Shown: positions 1-8,595, counted from the first letter of the stretch. The stretch is 64,000 bases of DNA from JANELJ01 sp024511395 (GCA_963681975.1 OY820613.1:2604001-2668000), one strand, 5' to 3'. Notes: generated by a model not told the origin, from the sequence alone. Made by a program: numbers and translations.

Positions 1-301
1 ATATATTCAATAGCCGCCTTGACTTCTTCATCGCTTAACGCCGCATTACCACCACGGGCTGGCATGGCGCCTTTACCGGCAATGGCAGCCTTAACCAGAC
101 CATCAACACCACCGGCTGCTTCCAGACGAGCATTCCAAGCATCTTTATCACCAATTTTTGGTGAATTTAATAAACCGGTTCCATGACAGGCCTGACAGGT
201 TGCAGCCACTACAGCGCTGCCATCAACAGGACCGGCAGCCGCTTTTGGTTCTTCTTTAGCTGCTTCTACGCCACTCGCAGGCGCTCCTACTACAGAAACG
301 G
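1..301 (-). pseudogene. Cytochrome c5 gene, 5' part replaced by an IS end
   Basis: Reading the minus strand gives an open frame with the haem-binding motif CQACH, followed by HGTGLLNSPKIGD, and later GAMPARGG, whose Met is the expected distal haem ligand. This is the cytochrome c5 (small periplasmic monohaem electron carrier) pattern. An Ala/Pro/Glu-rich linker precedes the haem site. The C-terminus runs off the window start and looks nearly complete. The N-terminus, including any signal peptide, is missing because an IS3-type left end begins at 302. The gene is therefore cut, unless the rest survives as a separate exported domain elsewhere. Family assignment is firm from the motif; loss of function is inferred. 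Confidence 0.8.
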
Positions 302-459
302 TAATCCCCCCGAAAAATAATTTTTTTCATAAGTAGAATTTCCCATTAAATTATTAATGAGGAGAACCTACAATGAAGAAGTCCAGATTTACAGAATCCC
401 AGATCATCGGCATTCTGAAAGAAGCTAAATCCGACATGCCGGTCACTGAATTAACCTGA
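302..459 (+). mobile_element. Left-end remnant of an IS3-family element (element A)
   Basis: It starts TAATCCCCCCGAAAAATAAT and contains the first 28 codons of an IS3-type orfA (ATG at 373, MKKSRFTESQIIGILKE, stop 457-459), preceded by a GAGGAGA ribosome binding site. The same left end occurs in reverse orientation at 18373-18530, where the orfA continues. Nothing of the rest of the element is present here, so this is a terminal fragment lodged in the cytochrome c5 gene. Confidence 0.8.
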
Positions 460-557
460 ATTCTGGATAAGAACTAAAAAATATTGAACTAAATGCCTGT
501 TTCTCGATCAGATCATTTAATGACCAAATCAAATGAATTTGAACAAGGAACAGGCAA

Positions 558-1439
558 GTGACTACTATAGATGAATTGTATTGTAATATTGATGATTTCA
601 ACCAGGTCTTTTATCCTGAATGGGAAAAAACACTGCTGGAATCCGGTGATAAAAAGAGAAGACGACAAGGTGTAATGAGCCCCGGTGAACTGATGACTAT
701 CCTGATTAACTTTCATCAGTCACATTACAAAGATTTTAAGAGTTATTATTTATGCCATGTGCATCAACATCTTAGGAAAGAGTTTCCAAATTTATTGAGC
801 TATACCCGTTTCCTGGGAGTGATGTCATCGGTACTGGTGCCATTATGCGCTTACTTTACTCATTGCAAAGGAAAGCCAACCGGAATTGCCTTTGTTGATG
901 CGAGCAGCATTAAAGTATGCCACAACATTCGCATACCCAGGCATAAAGTCTTTGATGGTGTTGCTCAGCGAGGCAAATCGACCATGGGGTGGTTCTATGG
1001 GTTTAAACTTCACCTGATCATTAATCATAAAGGTGAAATACTGGCCACTAAATTGACGGCCGGTAATGTAGATGACAGAAAACCGGTTCCTGAAATGGCC
1101 AAAGACTTATATGGAAAGCTTTATGGTGACAAAGGCTATGTCTCCAGTCTTTTAAGTGATGAACTGTTTGAACAGGATGTCGGGCTTATTACCCATGTCA
1201 GACGAAACATGAAACCACGAGCCATTGCATTGTGGGATAAGATTATGCTGAAAAAACGTTTTATAATTGAAACGGTTAATGAGCAGCTAAAAAATATTAC
1301 ACAGATTGAACATTCACGTCACAGAAGCGTAAGTGCTTTTATGTTGAACCTTATTGGTTCTCTGATTGCCTACTGTCATAAAAAAGACAAGCCGACAATC
1401 AGAATAGATGAGAGTGATATGAAAACTCTCTGTATTTAG
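558..1439 (+). CDS. IS982-family transposase
   Basis: This 293-residue DDE transposase has full length for IS982. Visible catalytic blocks are FVDASSIKVC (first Asp), LYGDKGYVSS (second Asp) and FIIETVNEQLK (Glu). IS982 enzymes carry out cut-and-paste transposition of their own element. The element's left end probably lies near 484-495, where ACTAAATGCCTG is found; its right end probably reads CTCTGTATTTA, immediately followed by an IS5-like copy whose first base completes the stop codon TAG. The IS5-like element therefore landed in the TATTTA at or next to the right end of this one. The gene looks intact; whether the ends still support movement is unknown. Confidence 0.85.
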   Translation: MTTIDELYCNIDDFNQVFYPEWEKTLLESGDKKRRRQGVMSPGELMTILINFHQSHYKDFKSYYLCHVHQHLRKEFPNLLSYTRFLGVMSSVLVPLCAYFTHCKGKPTGIAFVDASSIKVCHNIRIPRHKVFDGVAQRGKSTMGWFYGFKLHLIINHKGEILATKLTAGNVDDRKPVPEMAKDLYGKLYGDKGYVSSLLSDELFEQDVGLITHVRRNMKPRAIALWDKIMLKKRFIIETVNEQLKNITQIEHSRHRSVSAFMLNLIGSLIAYCHKKDKPTIRIDESDMKTLCI

Positions 1440-2936
1440 TTCAACCTGAATAATACCGTTTTAAGCCTGACTTCAAGCCAGGTTTAAAGTAGCTGATTGC
1501 CCCGGTTTGATAAAAGACCCCATCAAACCGGAAATAATTTTGAGCCACAAAAGCCGGAGCTTATTGAGGATCTTTCTTAAGTTATGTCCAGCGGCTACCA
1601 TAACCACATTAATGGCATCACCGACTGCACCTTTGAGGTAGCAGCGGTCTAAACGGCCATCATTTTTCATATGACCAATTTCAGGCTCAATCGCACTGCG
1701 CCGTTTTAATGCCTTTTTAATACTTCGGGTAACGCCTCGCTTCTGACCTGAGATAAAAACTTTAGTGTCTTTTACTTCATGTCCACGATAACCCCGGTCA
1801 ACAAAGCAGTGTTCCGGTTGTACGGCTGTAAACTGTTTTATCTGTTCCAGTTGTGGCAGTAGAGTGTGTCCATCATAAGGATTGCCCGGACAGCTTTGAG
1901 CACCAATAACAAAGCCTTCCTTATTGGTTACCGCGATACTGGTTTTAACTCCAAATTCATAAGGCTTATGAGCTTTGCCTTTACTGATACACTCGACTTC
2001 AGGAGCATGTAAACTGTAAAGCTTGTTTTTACTGTGCTGCTCCTGCTCAATCAGTTTCTGAGCCTGTTTTAGAGCTACTTCAAACAGAGACTGAATATCA
2101 ACAGAATAGTTGGGCAGTTGTCGTTCAATATCCCGTTTAACACGACCTAAACGGGATTTCAGTTTATTGTTCATTTTCTTCATGCGTTTAAACTGTTTTG
2201 CATGAGCATAACGACTGGCCATTAGTACATATTGCGGCCCAACCCGATTATAGTTCTGACGCAGTTTAATACCGTGCTTTTTGGACAGTTTAACCAGGTT
2301 TTCTCTGGCTTTGTTCAGGAGCTTTGAATCGGTTGGAAAAGCGATGTTCTTTTCCTGTACGGTAGTATCTACCGTGACTTTCTTTAAACTGCCGGGCTTT
2401 ATGGTTTTACTCTTTAGTCCGGCTTTAATGGTTTCAATCAGTAATTTTTCACTGCCTGATTTACCCGGCCGGTTACGCCATTTGGTCATGGTCACAGGGT
2501 GTATAGGCATTTTATGCTGAAAGTATTCTTCACCACAGAAATACTGCCAGTACGGATTTTCTGTCCAGCCTTTTACTACCTGTTCATCCGATAAATCATG
2601 CAGGTGTTTCAGGTAATGCAATCCTGCAATCAATCGAGTGCGTATGGCAGGAGCACCTTTAGTGGATACAAACAGAGCGCCCCATTCTTTATCAGGACTT
2701 TCCCAATCTATGTGTTTTGATAACTTAATCAACTCATGGTTTATGTCCAGCATGTTTTCAAGGCGCATCCTGAACAGGTCTTCCTGAGGTATTTTTGGCT
2801 GTTTCTCTGGCTTCATTCTGGTCTGGAAATTTGCAAGGTAATAAGGCTTATTTTACCAAAAACCTGCAAATTTAACACCCATAATTCGCCAACATTTCCT
2901 TATAAATCAATGCGCTATGAATTATTCAGGTCGGAC
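1439..2936 (-). mobile_element. IS5-like element, copy 1
   Basis: Full-length 1498-bp copy with imperfect terminal inverted repeats GTTCAACCTGAATAA and GTCCGACCTGAATAA (13 of 15 match). The left flank is TATTTA but the right flank is TAATTA, so unlike most copies in this window the two flanks do not match. This suggests recombination or deletion after insertion. Confidence 0.9.
1473..2816 (-). CDS. IS5-like DDE transposase, copy 1 (447 aa)
   Basis: The protein has an N-terminal DUF772-type helical domain (about residues 40-125), a VDTTVQEK block with the first catalytic Asp near residue 155, a basic insertion (about 180-270), DRGYRGHEV with the second Asp, and IEPEIGHMKNDGRLDR with the catalytic Glu. 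This is the IS5-superfamily DDE layout, with a longer insertion than classical IS5 transposase. The gene nearly fills the element, 34 bp from one end and 120 bp from the other. This copy ends GSFIKPGQ and reads EHCFVD, like copies 2 and 4. IS5 assignment is by motif only; the precise subgroup is not settled. Confidence 0.88.
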   Translation of the reverse strand: MKPEKQPKIPQEDLFRMRLENMLDINHELIKLSKHIDWESPDKEWGALFVSTKGAPAIRTRLIAGLHYLKHLHDLSDEQVVKGWTENPYWQYFCGEEYFQHKMPIHPVTMTKWRNRPGKSGSEKLLIETIKAGLKSKTIKPGSLKKVTVDTTVQEKNIAFPTDSKLLNKARENLVKLSKKHGIKLRQNYNRVGPQYVLMASRYAHAKQFKRMKKMNNKLKSRLGRVKRDIERQLPNYSVDIQSLFEVALKQAQKLIEQEQHSKNKLYSLHAPEVECISKGKAHKPYEFGVKTSIAVTNKEGFVIGAQSCPGNPYDGHTLLPQLEQIKQFTAVQPEHCFVDRGYRGHEVKDTKVFISGQKRGVTRSIKKALKRRSAIEPEIGHMKNDGRLDRCYLKGAVGDAINVVMVAAGHNLRKILNKLRLLWLKIISGLMGSFIKPGQSATLNLA

Positions 2937-2985
2937 TAATTAACCTGCTGTTCACGTCCATACAGGTGTACGGTTTCCTTATTTA

Positions 2986-4483
2986 GTTCAACCTGAATAA
3001 TACCGTTTTAAGCCTGACATCAAGCCAGGTTTAAAGCAGCTGATTGCCCCGGTTTGATAAAAGACCCCATCAAACCGGAAATAATTTTGAGCCACAAAAG
3101 CCGGAGCTTATTGAGGATCTTTCTTAAGTTATGTCCAGCGGCTACCATAACCACATTAATGGCATCACCGACTGCACCTTTGAGGTAGCAGCGGTCTAAA
3201 CGGCCATCGTTTTTCATATGACCAATTTCAGGCTCAATCGCACTGCGCCGTTTTAATGCCTTTTTAATACTTCGGGTAACGCCTCGCTTCTGACCTGAGA
3301 TAAAAACTTTAGTGTCTTTTACTTCATGTCCACGATAACCCCGGTCAACAAAGCAGTGTTCCGGTTGTACGGCTGTAAACTGTTTTATCTGTTCCAGTTG
3401 TGGCAGCAAGGTATGTCCATCATAAGGATTGCCCGGACAACTTTGAGCACCAATAACAAAGCCTTCCTTGTTAGTTACCGCGATACTGGTTTTAACTCCA
3501 AATTCATAAGGCTTATGAGCTTTGCCTTTACTGATACACTCGACTTCCGGTGCATGTAAACTGTAAAGCTTGTTTTTACTGTGCTGCTCCTGCTCAATCA
3601 GTTTCTGAGCCTGTTTTAGAGCTACTTCAAACAGAGACTGAATATCAACAGAATAGTTGGGCAGTTGTCGTTCAATATCCCGTTTAACACGACCTAAACG
3701 GGATTTCAGTTTATTGTTCATTTTCTTCATGCGTTTAAACTGTTTTGCATGAGCATAACGACTGGCCATTAGTACATATTGCGGCCCAACCCGATTATAG
3801 TTCTGGCGCAGTTTAATACCGTGCTCTTTGGACAGTTTAACCAGGTTTTCTCCGGCTTTGTTCAGGAGCTTTGAATCGGTTGGAAAAGCGATGTTCTTTT
3901 CCTGTACGGTAGTATCTACCGTGACTTTCTTTAAACTGCCGGGCTTTATGGTTTTACTCTTTAGTCCGGCTTTAATGGTTTCAATCAGTAATTTTTCACT
4001 GCCTGACTTACCTGGCCGGTTACGCCATTTGGTCATGGTCACAGGGTGTATGGGCATCTTATGCTGAAAGTATTCTTCTCCACAAAAATATTGCCAGTAC
4101 GGATTTTCTGTCCAGCCTTTTACTACCTGTTCATCCGATAAATCATGCAGGTGTTTCAGGTAATGCAATCCTGCAATCAAACGAGTGCGTATGGCAGGAA
4201 CACCTTTAGTGGATACAAACAGAGCGCCCCATTCTTTATCAGGACTTTCCCAATCTATGTGTTTTGATAACTTAATCAACTCATGGTTTATGTCCAGCAT
4301 GTTTTCAAGGCGCATCCTGAACAGGTCTTCCTGAGGTATTTTTGGCTGTTTCTTTGGCTTCATTCTGGTCTGGAAATTTGCAAGGTAATAAGGCTTATTT
4401 TACCAAAAACCTGCAAATTTAACACCCATAATTCGCCAACATTTCTTTATAAATCAATGTGCTATGATTTATTCAGGTCGGAC
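2986..4483 (-). mobile_element. IS5-like element, copy 2
   Basis: Full-length 1498-bp copy, flanked on both sides by TATTTA (2980-2985 and 4484-4489), read as a 6-bp target duplication. It lies 49 bp from copy 1 in the same orientation. On its right it interrupts an IS256-type transposase; the matching left half of that gene is not in the 49-bp spacer, in which I see no gene. Confidence 0.9.
3020..4363 (-). CDS. IS5-like DDE transposase, copy 2
   Basis: Intact 447-residue copy. It differs from the majority sequence at residue 4 (K for E), at GVPAIR (V for A) and at NKAGENL (G for R). All three catalytic blocks are unchanged, so it could be active. Confidence 0.88.
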   Translation of the reverse strand: MKPKKQPKIPQEDLFRMRLENMLDINHELIKLSKHIDWESPDKEWGALFVSTKGVPAIRTRLIAGLHYLKHLHDLSDEQVVKGWTENPYWQYFCGEEYFQHKMPIHPVTMTKWRNRPGKSGSEKLLIETIKAGLKSKTIKPGSLKKVTVDTTVQEKNIAFPTDSKLLNKAGENLVKLSKEHGIKLRQNYNRVGPQYVLMASRYAHAKQFKRMKKMNNKLKSRLGRVKRDIERQLPNYSVDIQSLFEVALKQAQKLIEQEQHSKNKLYSLHAPEVECISKGKAHKPYEFGVKTSIAVTNKEGFVIGAQSCPGNPYDGHTLLPQLEQIKQFTAVQPEHCFVDRGYRGHEVKDTKVFISGQKRGVTRSIKKALKRRSAIEPEIGHMKNDGRLDRCYLKGAVGDAINVVMVAAGHNLRKILNKLRLLWLKIISGLMGSFIKPGQSAALNLA

Positions 4484-4711
4484 TATTTATACCACCAATG
4501 CCATTGAGTCAGTAAACAGTGTTATTCGTAAGGCTATTAAGAACCGGCGACTGTTTCCTAACGATGATTCTGCTATGAAAGTAATTTATCTGGCTATCCA
4601 GTCGGCTTCCAGAAAATGGACAATGCCCATCAGAAATTGGAAAGTTGCTATAAATCGAGTTTGAGGAGCAGTTGGCTCCTTATATTTAAATAAGAGCGGA
4701 TACACAATTTA
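4484..4711 (+). pseudogene. IS256-family transposase, C-terminal fragment
   Basis: The frame from 4484 to 4664 reads IYTTNAIESVNSVIRK, then AFPNDDS-like and KWTMPIRNWKVAINRV, the conserved C-terminal block of IS256/mutator transposases, which includes the catalytic Glu in NAIES. Everything upstream of the IS5-like copy 2 junction is missing. About 47 bp of probable right end follow, ending near AATTTACACTGTC. It is a dead fragment. Confidence 0.8.
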
Positions 4712-4739
4712 ATTTACACTGTCATTATTGAGGTGTCCA

Positions 4740-4921
4740 GTTCTATTAGACCACAACAAACCAAGGCTTAGTCGAGATGGATATGGTTTATCATTTGGAT
4801 AATTTTTAATAACTTCCCCATTAAAGACAACACTTTCAATATCCTGCTCACTTATATCTCTTTCAAACATTCTCTCAATTGCATGAATTCTATAAATAAA
4901 TTTCAACTTATCTTCCATCAA
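4740..4921 (-). pseudogene. DUF4258 protein gene, truncated at the 3' end
   Basis: Reading from ATG at 4921, the protein has HAIERMFERDISEQDIESVV and then NGEVIKNYPNDKPYPSRL, the hallmark of DUF4258 domains, which are small proteins often found in toxin-antitoxin-like contexts. The native frame stops making sense after about SLGLL; the final residues to 4709 come from unrelated sequence next to the IS256 fragment. The domain's C-terminal strand is therefore lost. The neighbouring Uma2 gene lies 11 bp upstream on the same strand, so the two were probably co-transcribed. No enzymatic role is assigned. Confidence 0.6.
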
Positions 4922-4932
4922 AAGTAGTTTTT

Positions 4933-5478
4933 TTATTTACGAAAACGCTTAAAAACCCTTTCAAAATCAATACTGACCTTACAGAGCGTTTCTTCAAAGT
5001 CATAAGTTTCTCTGGAAAAATCACCCTGTTTGTCATATTTACCCTCTTTAAGTTTATAGACCTTGGCGTATAAATCATCGGGGTAGACAATGACATAGTA
5101 AGTTACTTTTTCCGCTTCATACTTCTGAAACTTATAACCTTCATCATTTTTTGCTGTGCTTTTAGAAACCACCTCTACAATAATCTCAGGCGCTTTGGTA
5201 ATATAAGCCTCATTGGGTTCATCACAGATAAGCACAACATCAGGGCATAAAATAGTATCATCAGAGATTTTATAATCTTCCTCCACCACCACCAGACACC
5301 TTTCACAATTATCCAGTTGCTCATCTAACTGTGATATAAACTTTCCAGCTATTGCCTGATGATTAACCGTTGTTGCAGGACTCATAGCAACAGGAAAACC
5401 ATCAAAAAGCTCCCATTCCCCTTCCCAAAGCTTATAGTCTTCATAAGTATAATGCTTGATGAAATTGACAGTATTCAT
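4933..5478 (-). CDS. Uma2-family endonuclease (DUF820)
   Basis: The 181-residue protein matches the Uma2 family, which has a PD-(D/E)XK nuclease fold and is abundant in cyanobacteria and scattered elsewhere. Visible motifs are YEDYKLWEGEWELFDGFPVAMSPA near the N-terminus, PDVVLICDE around residue 80 (core Asp), and PEIIVEVVSKSTAKNDEGYK with the E-V-x-S/K-S pattern around residues 98-115, then KFQKYEAEKVTYYVIVYP. Length is normal for the family. The biological role of Uma2 proteins is poorly known. It is followed by the truncated DUF4258 gene and preceded by fcl on the same strand with a 50-bp gap. Confidence 0.85.
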   Translation of the reverse strand: MNTVNFIKHYTYEDYKLWEGEWELFDGFPVAMSPATTVNHQAIAGKFISQLDEQLDNCERCLVVVEEDYKISDDTILCPDVVLICDEPNEAYITKAPEIIVEVVSKSTAKNDEGYKFQKYEAEKVTYYVIVYPDDLYAKVYKLKEGKYDKQGDFSRETYDFEETLCKVSIDFERVFKRFRK

Positions 5479-5528
5479 AAAATTAAGCTTCCGATAATAG
5501 TGCGTTAGTGATATAGCCGTTAAACAAA

Positions 5529-6494
5529 TTATAGCAGACCATAATGTTCAAGATACCACTGGTAGGCATTTTCCAGCCCCTCTTCAAGCCCAATACTGGC
5601 TTGCCAACCCATTTTGTTAATGCGGCTTACATCCAGTAATTTTCTTGGGGTACCTTCAGGCTTATCCGCATTAAAGACCAGTTCACCCTTAAAACCCACC
5701 ACTTTTTTTACTGTTTGCGCCAGTTCCGCAATGGTGACATCCTCTCCTGTGCCCACATTTATATGGGACAACATAGGCTGGGTATTAGCTTGGTAAGTGG
5801 CTTTGTCCAGCTGCATAACAAAAACACTGGCCGCTGCCATATCATCCACATGCAGAAACTCACGCATCACTTTGCCCGTTCCCCAGACTTCAACAGAGGG
5901 CAGGTTATCCTGTTTGGCTTCATGAAAACGATTGATCATAGCTGGTACCACATGGCTGTTCAGGCCATGGTAGTTATCTCCCGGCCCGTATAAATTAGTG
6001 GGCATCACTGAACGGTAGTCGGTTCCGTACTGACGATTATAGGATTCACACAGCTTAATTCCGGCAATTTTTGCCACAGCATAAGGCTCGTTGGTCGGCT
6101 CCAGTACTCCGGTAAGCAGTTCTGACTCCGCCATAGGCTGTTTAGCAAATTTCGGATAAATACAGGAACTGCCCAGAAACAGTAAATTATTTACCCCGGA
6201 GGCCCAGGCCTCATGAATTACATTAGCCTCAATCATCATATTCTGATAAATAAACTCGGCCGGATACTCATTATTAGCATAAATCCCACCCACTTTTGCC
6301 GCTGCCAGCACCACAAAATCCGGTTTCTGAGCCTGCATAAACGCCCGCACAGCCACCTGATCACACAAATCCAGCTCAGCATGAGTACGAGAAATAATCT
6401 TCTCTACACCCAGCTGTTCCAACTGCCGAATAATGGCCGCCCCCACCATACCCCGGTGCCCAGCCACATAAACTTTAGATAAGCTATTTAACAA
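5529..6494 (-). CDS. fcl: GDP-L-fucose synthase
   Basis: This bifunctional 3,5-epimerase/4-reductase converts GDP-4-keto-6-deoxy-D-mannose, made by GMD, to GDP-L-fucose with NADPH in the cytoplasm. The N-terminal nucleotide-binding motif is VYVAGHRGMVGAAI; the catalytic Ser is in FLGSSCIYPK and the Tyr/Lys pair in NEPYAVAKIAG; PTNLYGPGDNY and SHVVPAMI follow, all standard for Fcl. I place the start at TTG 6494, preceded by AAGGAAA, because it gives the usual short N-terminus. A GTG at 6515, in the same frame, would lengthen the protein by seven residues and lies inside a 7-bp tandem repeat. The 3' end of an old gmd gene lies just upstream, the usual gmd-fcl order. Confidence 0.93.
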   Translation of the reverse strand: MLNSLSKVYVAGHRGMVGAAIIRQLEQLGVEKIISRTHAELDLCDQVAVRAFMQAQKPDFVVLAAAKVGGIYANNEYPAEFIYQNMMIEANVIHEAWASGVNNLLFLGSSCIYPKFAKQPMAESELLTGVLEPTNEPYAVAKIAGIKLCESYNRQYGTDYRSVMPTNLYGPGDNYHGLNSHVVPAMINRFHEAKQDNLPSVEVWGTGKVMREFLHVDDMAAASVFVMQLDKATYQANTQPMLSHINVGTGEDVTIAELAQTVKKVVGFKGELVFNADKPEGTPRKLLDVSRINKMGWQASIGLEEGLENAYQWYLEHYGLL

Positions 6495-6500
6495 AATTTC

Positions 6501-6547
6501 CTTAACACTTAACACTTAACACTTAACACTTAACACTTAACACTTAC
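6501..6547. repeat. 7-bp tandem repeat (CTTAACA) at the fcl start
   Basis: Six exact units of CTTAACA (TGTTAAG on the coding strand) plus a partial seventh. It overlaps the GTG alternative start of fcl and lies 6 bp upstream of the TTG start. The unit length is not a multiple of three, so copy-number change would alter either the frame from GTG or the spacing to upstream signals. Confidence 0.95.
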
Positions 6548-6549
6548 AA

Positions 6550-6606
6550 TTATTCATTATAATCAAACGTCTTAAACCCTTCCGTTTTACACAGTTCAGT
6601 ATGCTC
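6550..6606 (-). pseudogene. 3' remnant of a second gmd gene
   Basis: Translated on the minus strand, 18 codons read EHTELCKTEGFKTFDYNE and then stop. This matches the C-terminus of the intact gmd at 12914-14020 (LCRKEGFKTFDYHE). By eye the nucleotides match at about 36 of 45 positions, so it is a diverged relative and not a recent duplication. It lies directly upstream of fcl, where gmd is expected. The rest of the old gene is gone, replaced by the wbpM-to-wzx block. Confidence 0.7.
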
Positions 6607-6645
6607 TCACTGACCAGGAACTCAATAATTAAAATTGTGCTTTAA

Positions 6646-8559
6646 TTAAATTATTTTCTTTTTTTTTAATTCACACCACAGTAAATCTACAGGTTGCTCT
6701 TTATCCGGGACATAACCTGTTTCGCTGTCAAGAAGAATTTCCCGCATCCAGGCAATATTAAAATCATTGCAAGCTTCATCCAGAAGCTTCATTTTTTTAT
6801 CGATAACATCAAAGGACAGCATTTTTTCCTCTGCCCGTATAATTCTGGGATGTTGCGTACTGGTAACATTATCACCTATGAGTAGTTCTTCATAGAGCTT
6901 TTCGCCAGGACGCAAACCAGTATAACTCAACTCAATATCTCCGTTAGGATTATTCTCGTCTTTTACTTCGTAACCGGAGAGTCTAATCATTTTTCTGGCC
7001 AGATCCGCAATTTTTACTGGCTCCCCCATATCTAGCACAAATACATCCCCACCCTGCCCCAAAGCACCCGCCTGTATCACCAGTTGAGTGGCTTCAGGAA
7101 TGGTCATAAAGTAACGAACAATATCCGGATGTGTGACCGTTACCGGGCCACCCTGTTTTATTTGCTTTGTAAATAAAGGAACCACTGAACCGGATGAGCC
7201 CAGTACATTGCCAAAACGAACCATACTAAAATGTGTACCTTTATTAATATGCCTATCTGACAATGCCTGTAACACCATTTCAGCAAAACGCTTGGTTGTA
7301 CCCATAATATTAGTGGGACGAACGGCTTTATCGGTTGAGATAAGTACAAAGGTTTCTACGTCGCTATCAAAAGCCGCTACTGCTGCTCGATATGTTCCAA
7401 AAATATTATTGCGAATGCCTTCCACAATATTTTCTTCTACAATAGGTACATGCTTATAGGCCGCTGCATGATAAATCGTTTGTATTCCATAAACCGTAAA
7501 AATACTCTTTAATCTTTTTTGATCCTGAACTGAACCTAATAATGCCGTCAGTTGAATACTTTCAGATATCGTTTTCTTTAATTCCTGCTCAATGGAATAC
7601 AGGGCATATTCTGACAGTTCAAATAACACCAGATGTTTTGGTTGATGTTTTATAATCTGGCGACAGAGCTCAGAACCAATGGAGCCGCCAGCCCCAGATA
7701 CAAAAACCACTTTATTTTTTATACACTTGTCAAAAAGTTGATTATCCGGTGCCACAGAATCCCTGCCTAGCAGCTCCTGTATATCCACCTCCCGTAATTC
7801 AGCAATTTTTGCCTTACCACTGACAATATCAGCCAGCACCGGTATAGTTTTTACATGAACAGGCAATGACTCCAGCTCAGAAATAATTTTTCTCTTTTGA
7901 TAAGTTGGCACTGAAGGCATAGCCAGCAATACTTGTTTGATACCCTCTTTGTTAATTAAATCTTCCAAATGATGGGGACGATATACTCTTAATCCATTAA
8001 TGACCTGGCCCTTTAACTTGCGTGCATCATCAATAAACAAAACCGGCTCATATTCACTGCCCTGGCGTAAAGCAGTTAATAATTGCCTGCCTGCATCACC
8101 GGCACCATAAATAGCCACCTTTTCTTTATTTTTTTTTAGTAAAGACTGGTAGTAAAACCATACTGCAAATCTTGAACCACCAACAAAAAATAAAGCAATG
8201 CCCCAATAGATAAAAGGTACTGAACGGGGTATCCCTTCTGCCCGGGTCAAAAACACCAAAGCACCCACAATTAAAGCCGAAATTGAAATGCCTTTTACAA
8301 CTGCAATAATTGCCTCGGTGCCCATAAAACGGATCACCGCTCGGTATAAACCGAGACGTAAAAAAACCATCACACTGAACAATGTCGTCAGCAGATAAAC
8401 CAGGTAGTCACGAAAATCCGTAGTATAAGGTAAATCTCCCCAGCGTAGCGTAATGGCCAGCCACAATGCCAGAGGTAACCAGGTTAAGTCGGCCAAAATC
8501 ATTAAAAGTTGTTTAAAATTACGTACAAATTGATTTTTTACCACAAGAAAGTTTATCAC
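6646..8559 (-). CDS. UDP-GlcNAc 4,6-dehydratase-type membrane protein (WbpM/CapD/PglF-like)
   Basis: The 637-residue protein has four N-terminal membrane segments (about residues 10-135), a first Rossmann-like domain with IYGAGDAGRQL near 150, and a C-terminal extended-SDR catalytic domain with VSGAGGSIGSELC near 290, YHAAAYKHVPIVEEN, and ISTDKAVRPTNIMGTTKRFAE in place of the classical YxxxK. This is the WbpM/FlaA1 architecture, close to WbpM in length. These enzymes make UDP-4-keto-6-deoxy-N-acetylhexosamines for QuiNAc, FucNAc or related sugars. The next two genes encode a WbpL-like transferase and a WbpV-like reductase, so UDP-QuiNAc or FucNAc is the likely product line. It is the last gene of this run. 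The exact stereochemistry is not readable from sequence. Confidence 0.9.
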   Translation of the reverse strand: MINFLVVKNQFVRNFKQLLMILADLTWLPLALWLAITLRWGDLPYTTDFRDYLVYLLTTLFSVMVFLRLGLYRAVIRFMGTEAIIAVVKGISISALIVGALVFLTRAEGIPRSVPFIYWGIALFFVGGSRFAVWFYYQSLLKKNKEKVAIYGAGDAGRQLLTALRQGSEYEPVLFIDDARKLKGQVINGLRVYRPHHLEDLINKEGIKQVLLAMPSVPTYQKRKIISELESLPVHVKTIPVLADIVSGKAKIAELREVDIQELLGRDSVAPDNQLFDKCIKNKVVFVSGAGGSIGSELCRQIIKHQPKHLVLFELSEYALYSIEQELKKTISESIQLTALLGSVQDQKRLKSIFTVYGIQTIYHAAAYKHVPIVEENIVEGIRNNIFGTYRAAVAAFDSDVETFVLISTDKAVRPTNIMGTTKRFAEMVLQALSDRHINKGTHFSMVRFGNVLGSSGSVVPLFTKQIKQGGPVTVTHPDIVRYFMTIPEATQLVIQAGALGQGGDVFVLDMGEPVKIADLARKMIRLSGYEVKDENNPNGDIELSYTGLRPGEKLYEELLIGDNVTSTQHPRIIRAEEKMLSFDVIDKKMKLLDEACNDFNIAWMREILLDSETGYVPDKEQPVDLLWCELKKKKII

Positions 8560-8595
8560 GCCTGAAATTGAATTTATATGACCATAAAATGCAGC

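Noticed and set aside
484..1449. An 11-bp inverted repeat TTGAACTAAAT as the IS982 terminal repeat
   Set aside because: On the right side six of the eleven bases belong to the IS5-like end, so the full match is partly coincidence; only ACTAAAT-like sequence may be genuine.
2281..2520. Recurrent antisense open frames of 77-79 codons inside each IS5-like copy
   Set aside because: They are shadows of the transposase gene that recur only because the element recurs; no start signals and no sense as proteins.
4464..4664. A 66-codon open frame taken as a small protein
   Set aside because: Its first codons belong to the IS5-like end and the rest is the C-terminus of an IS256 transposase.
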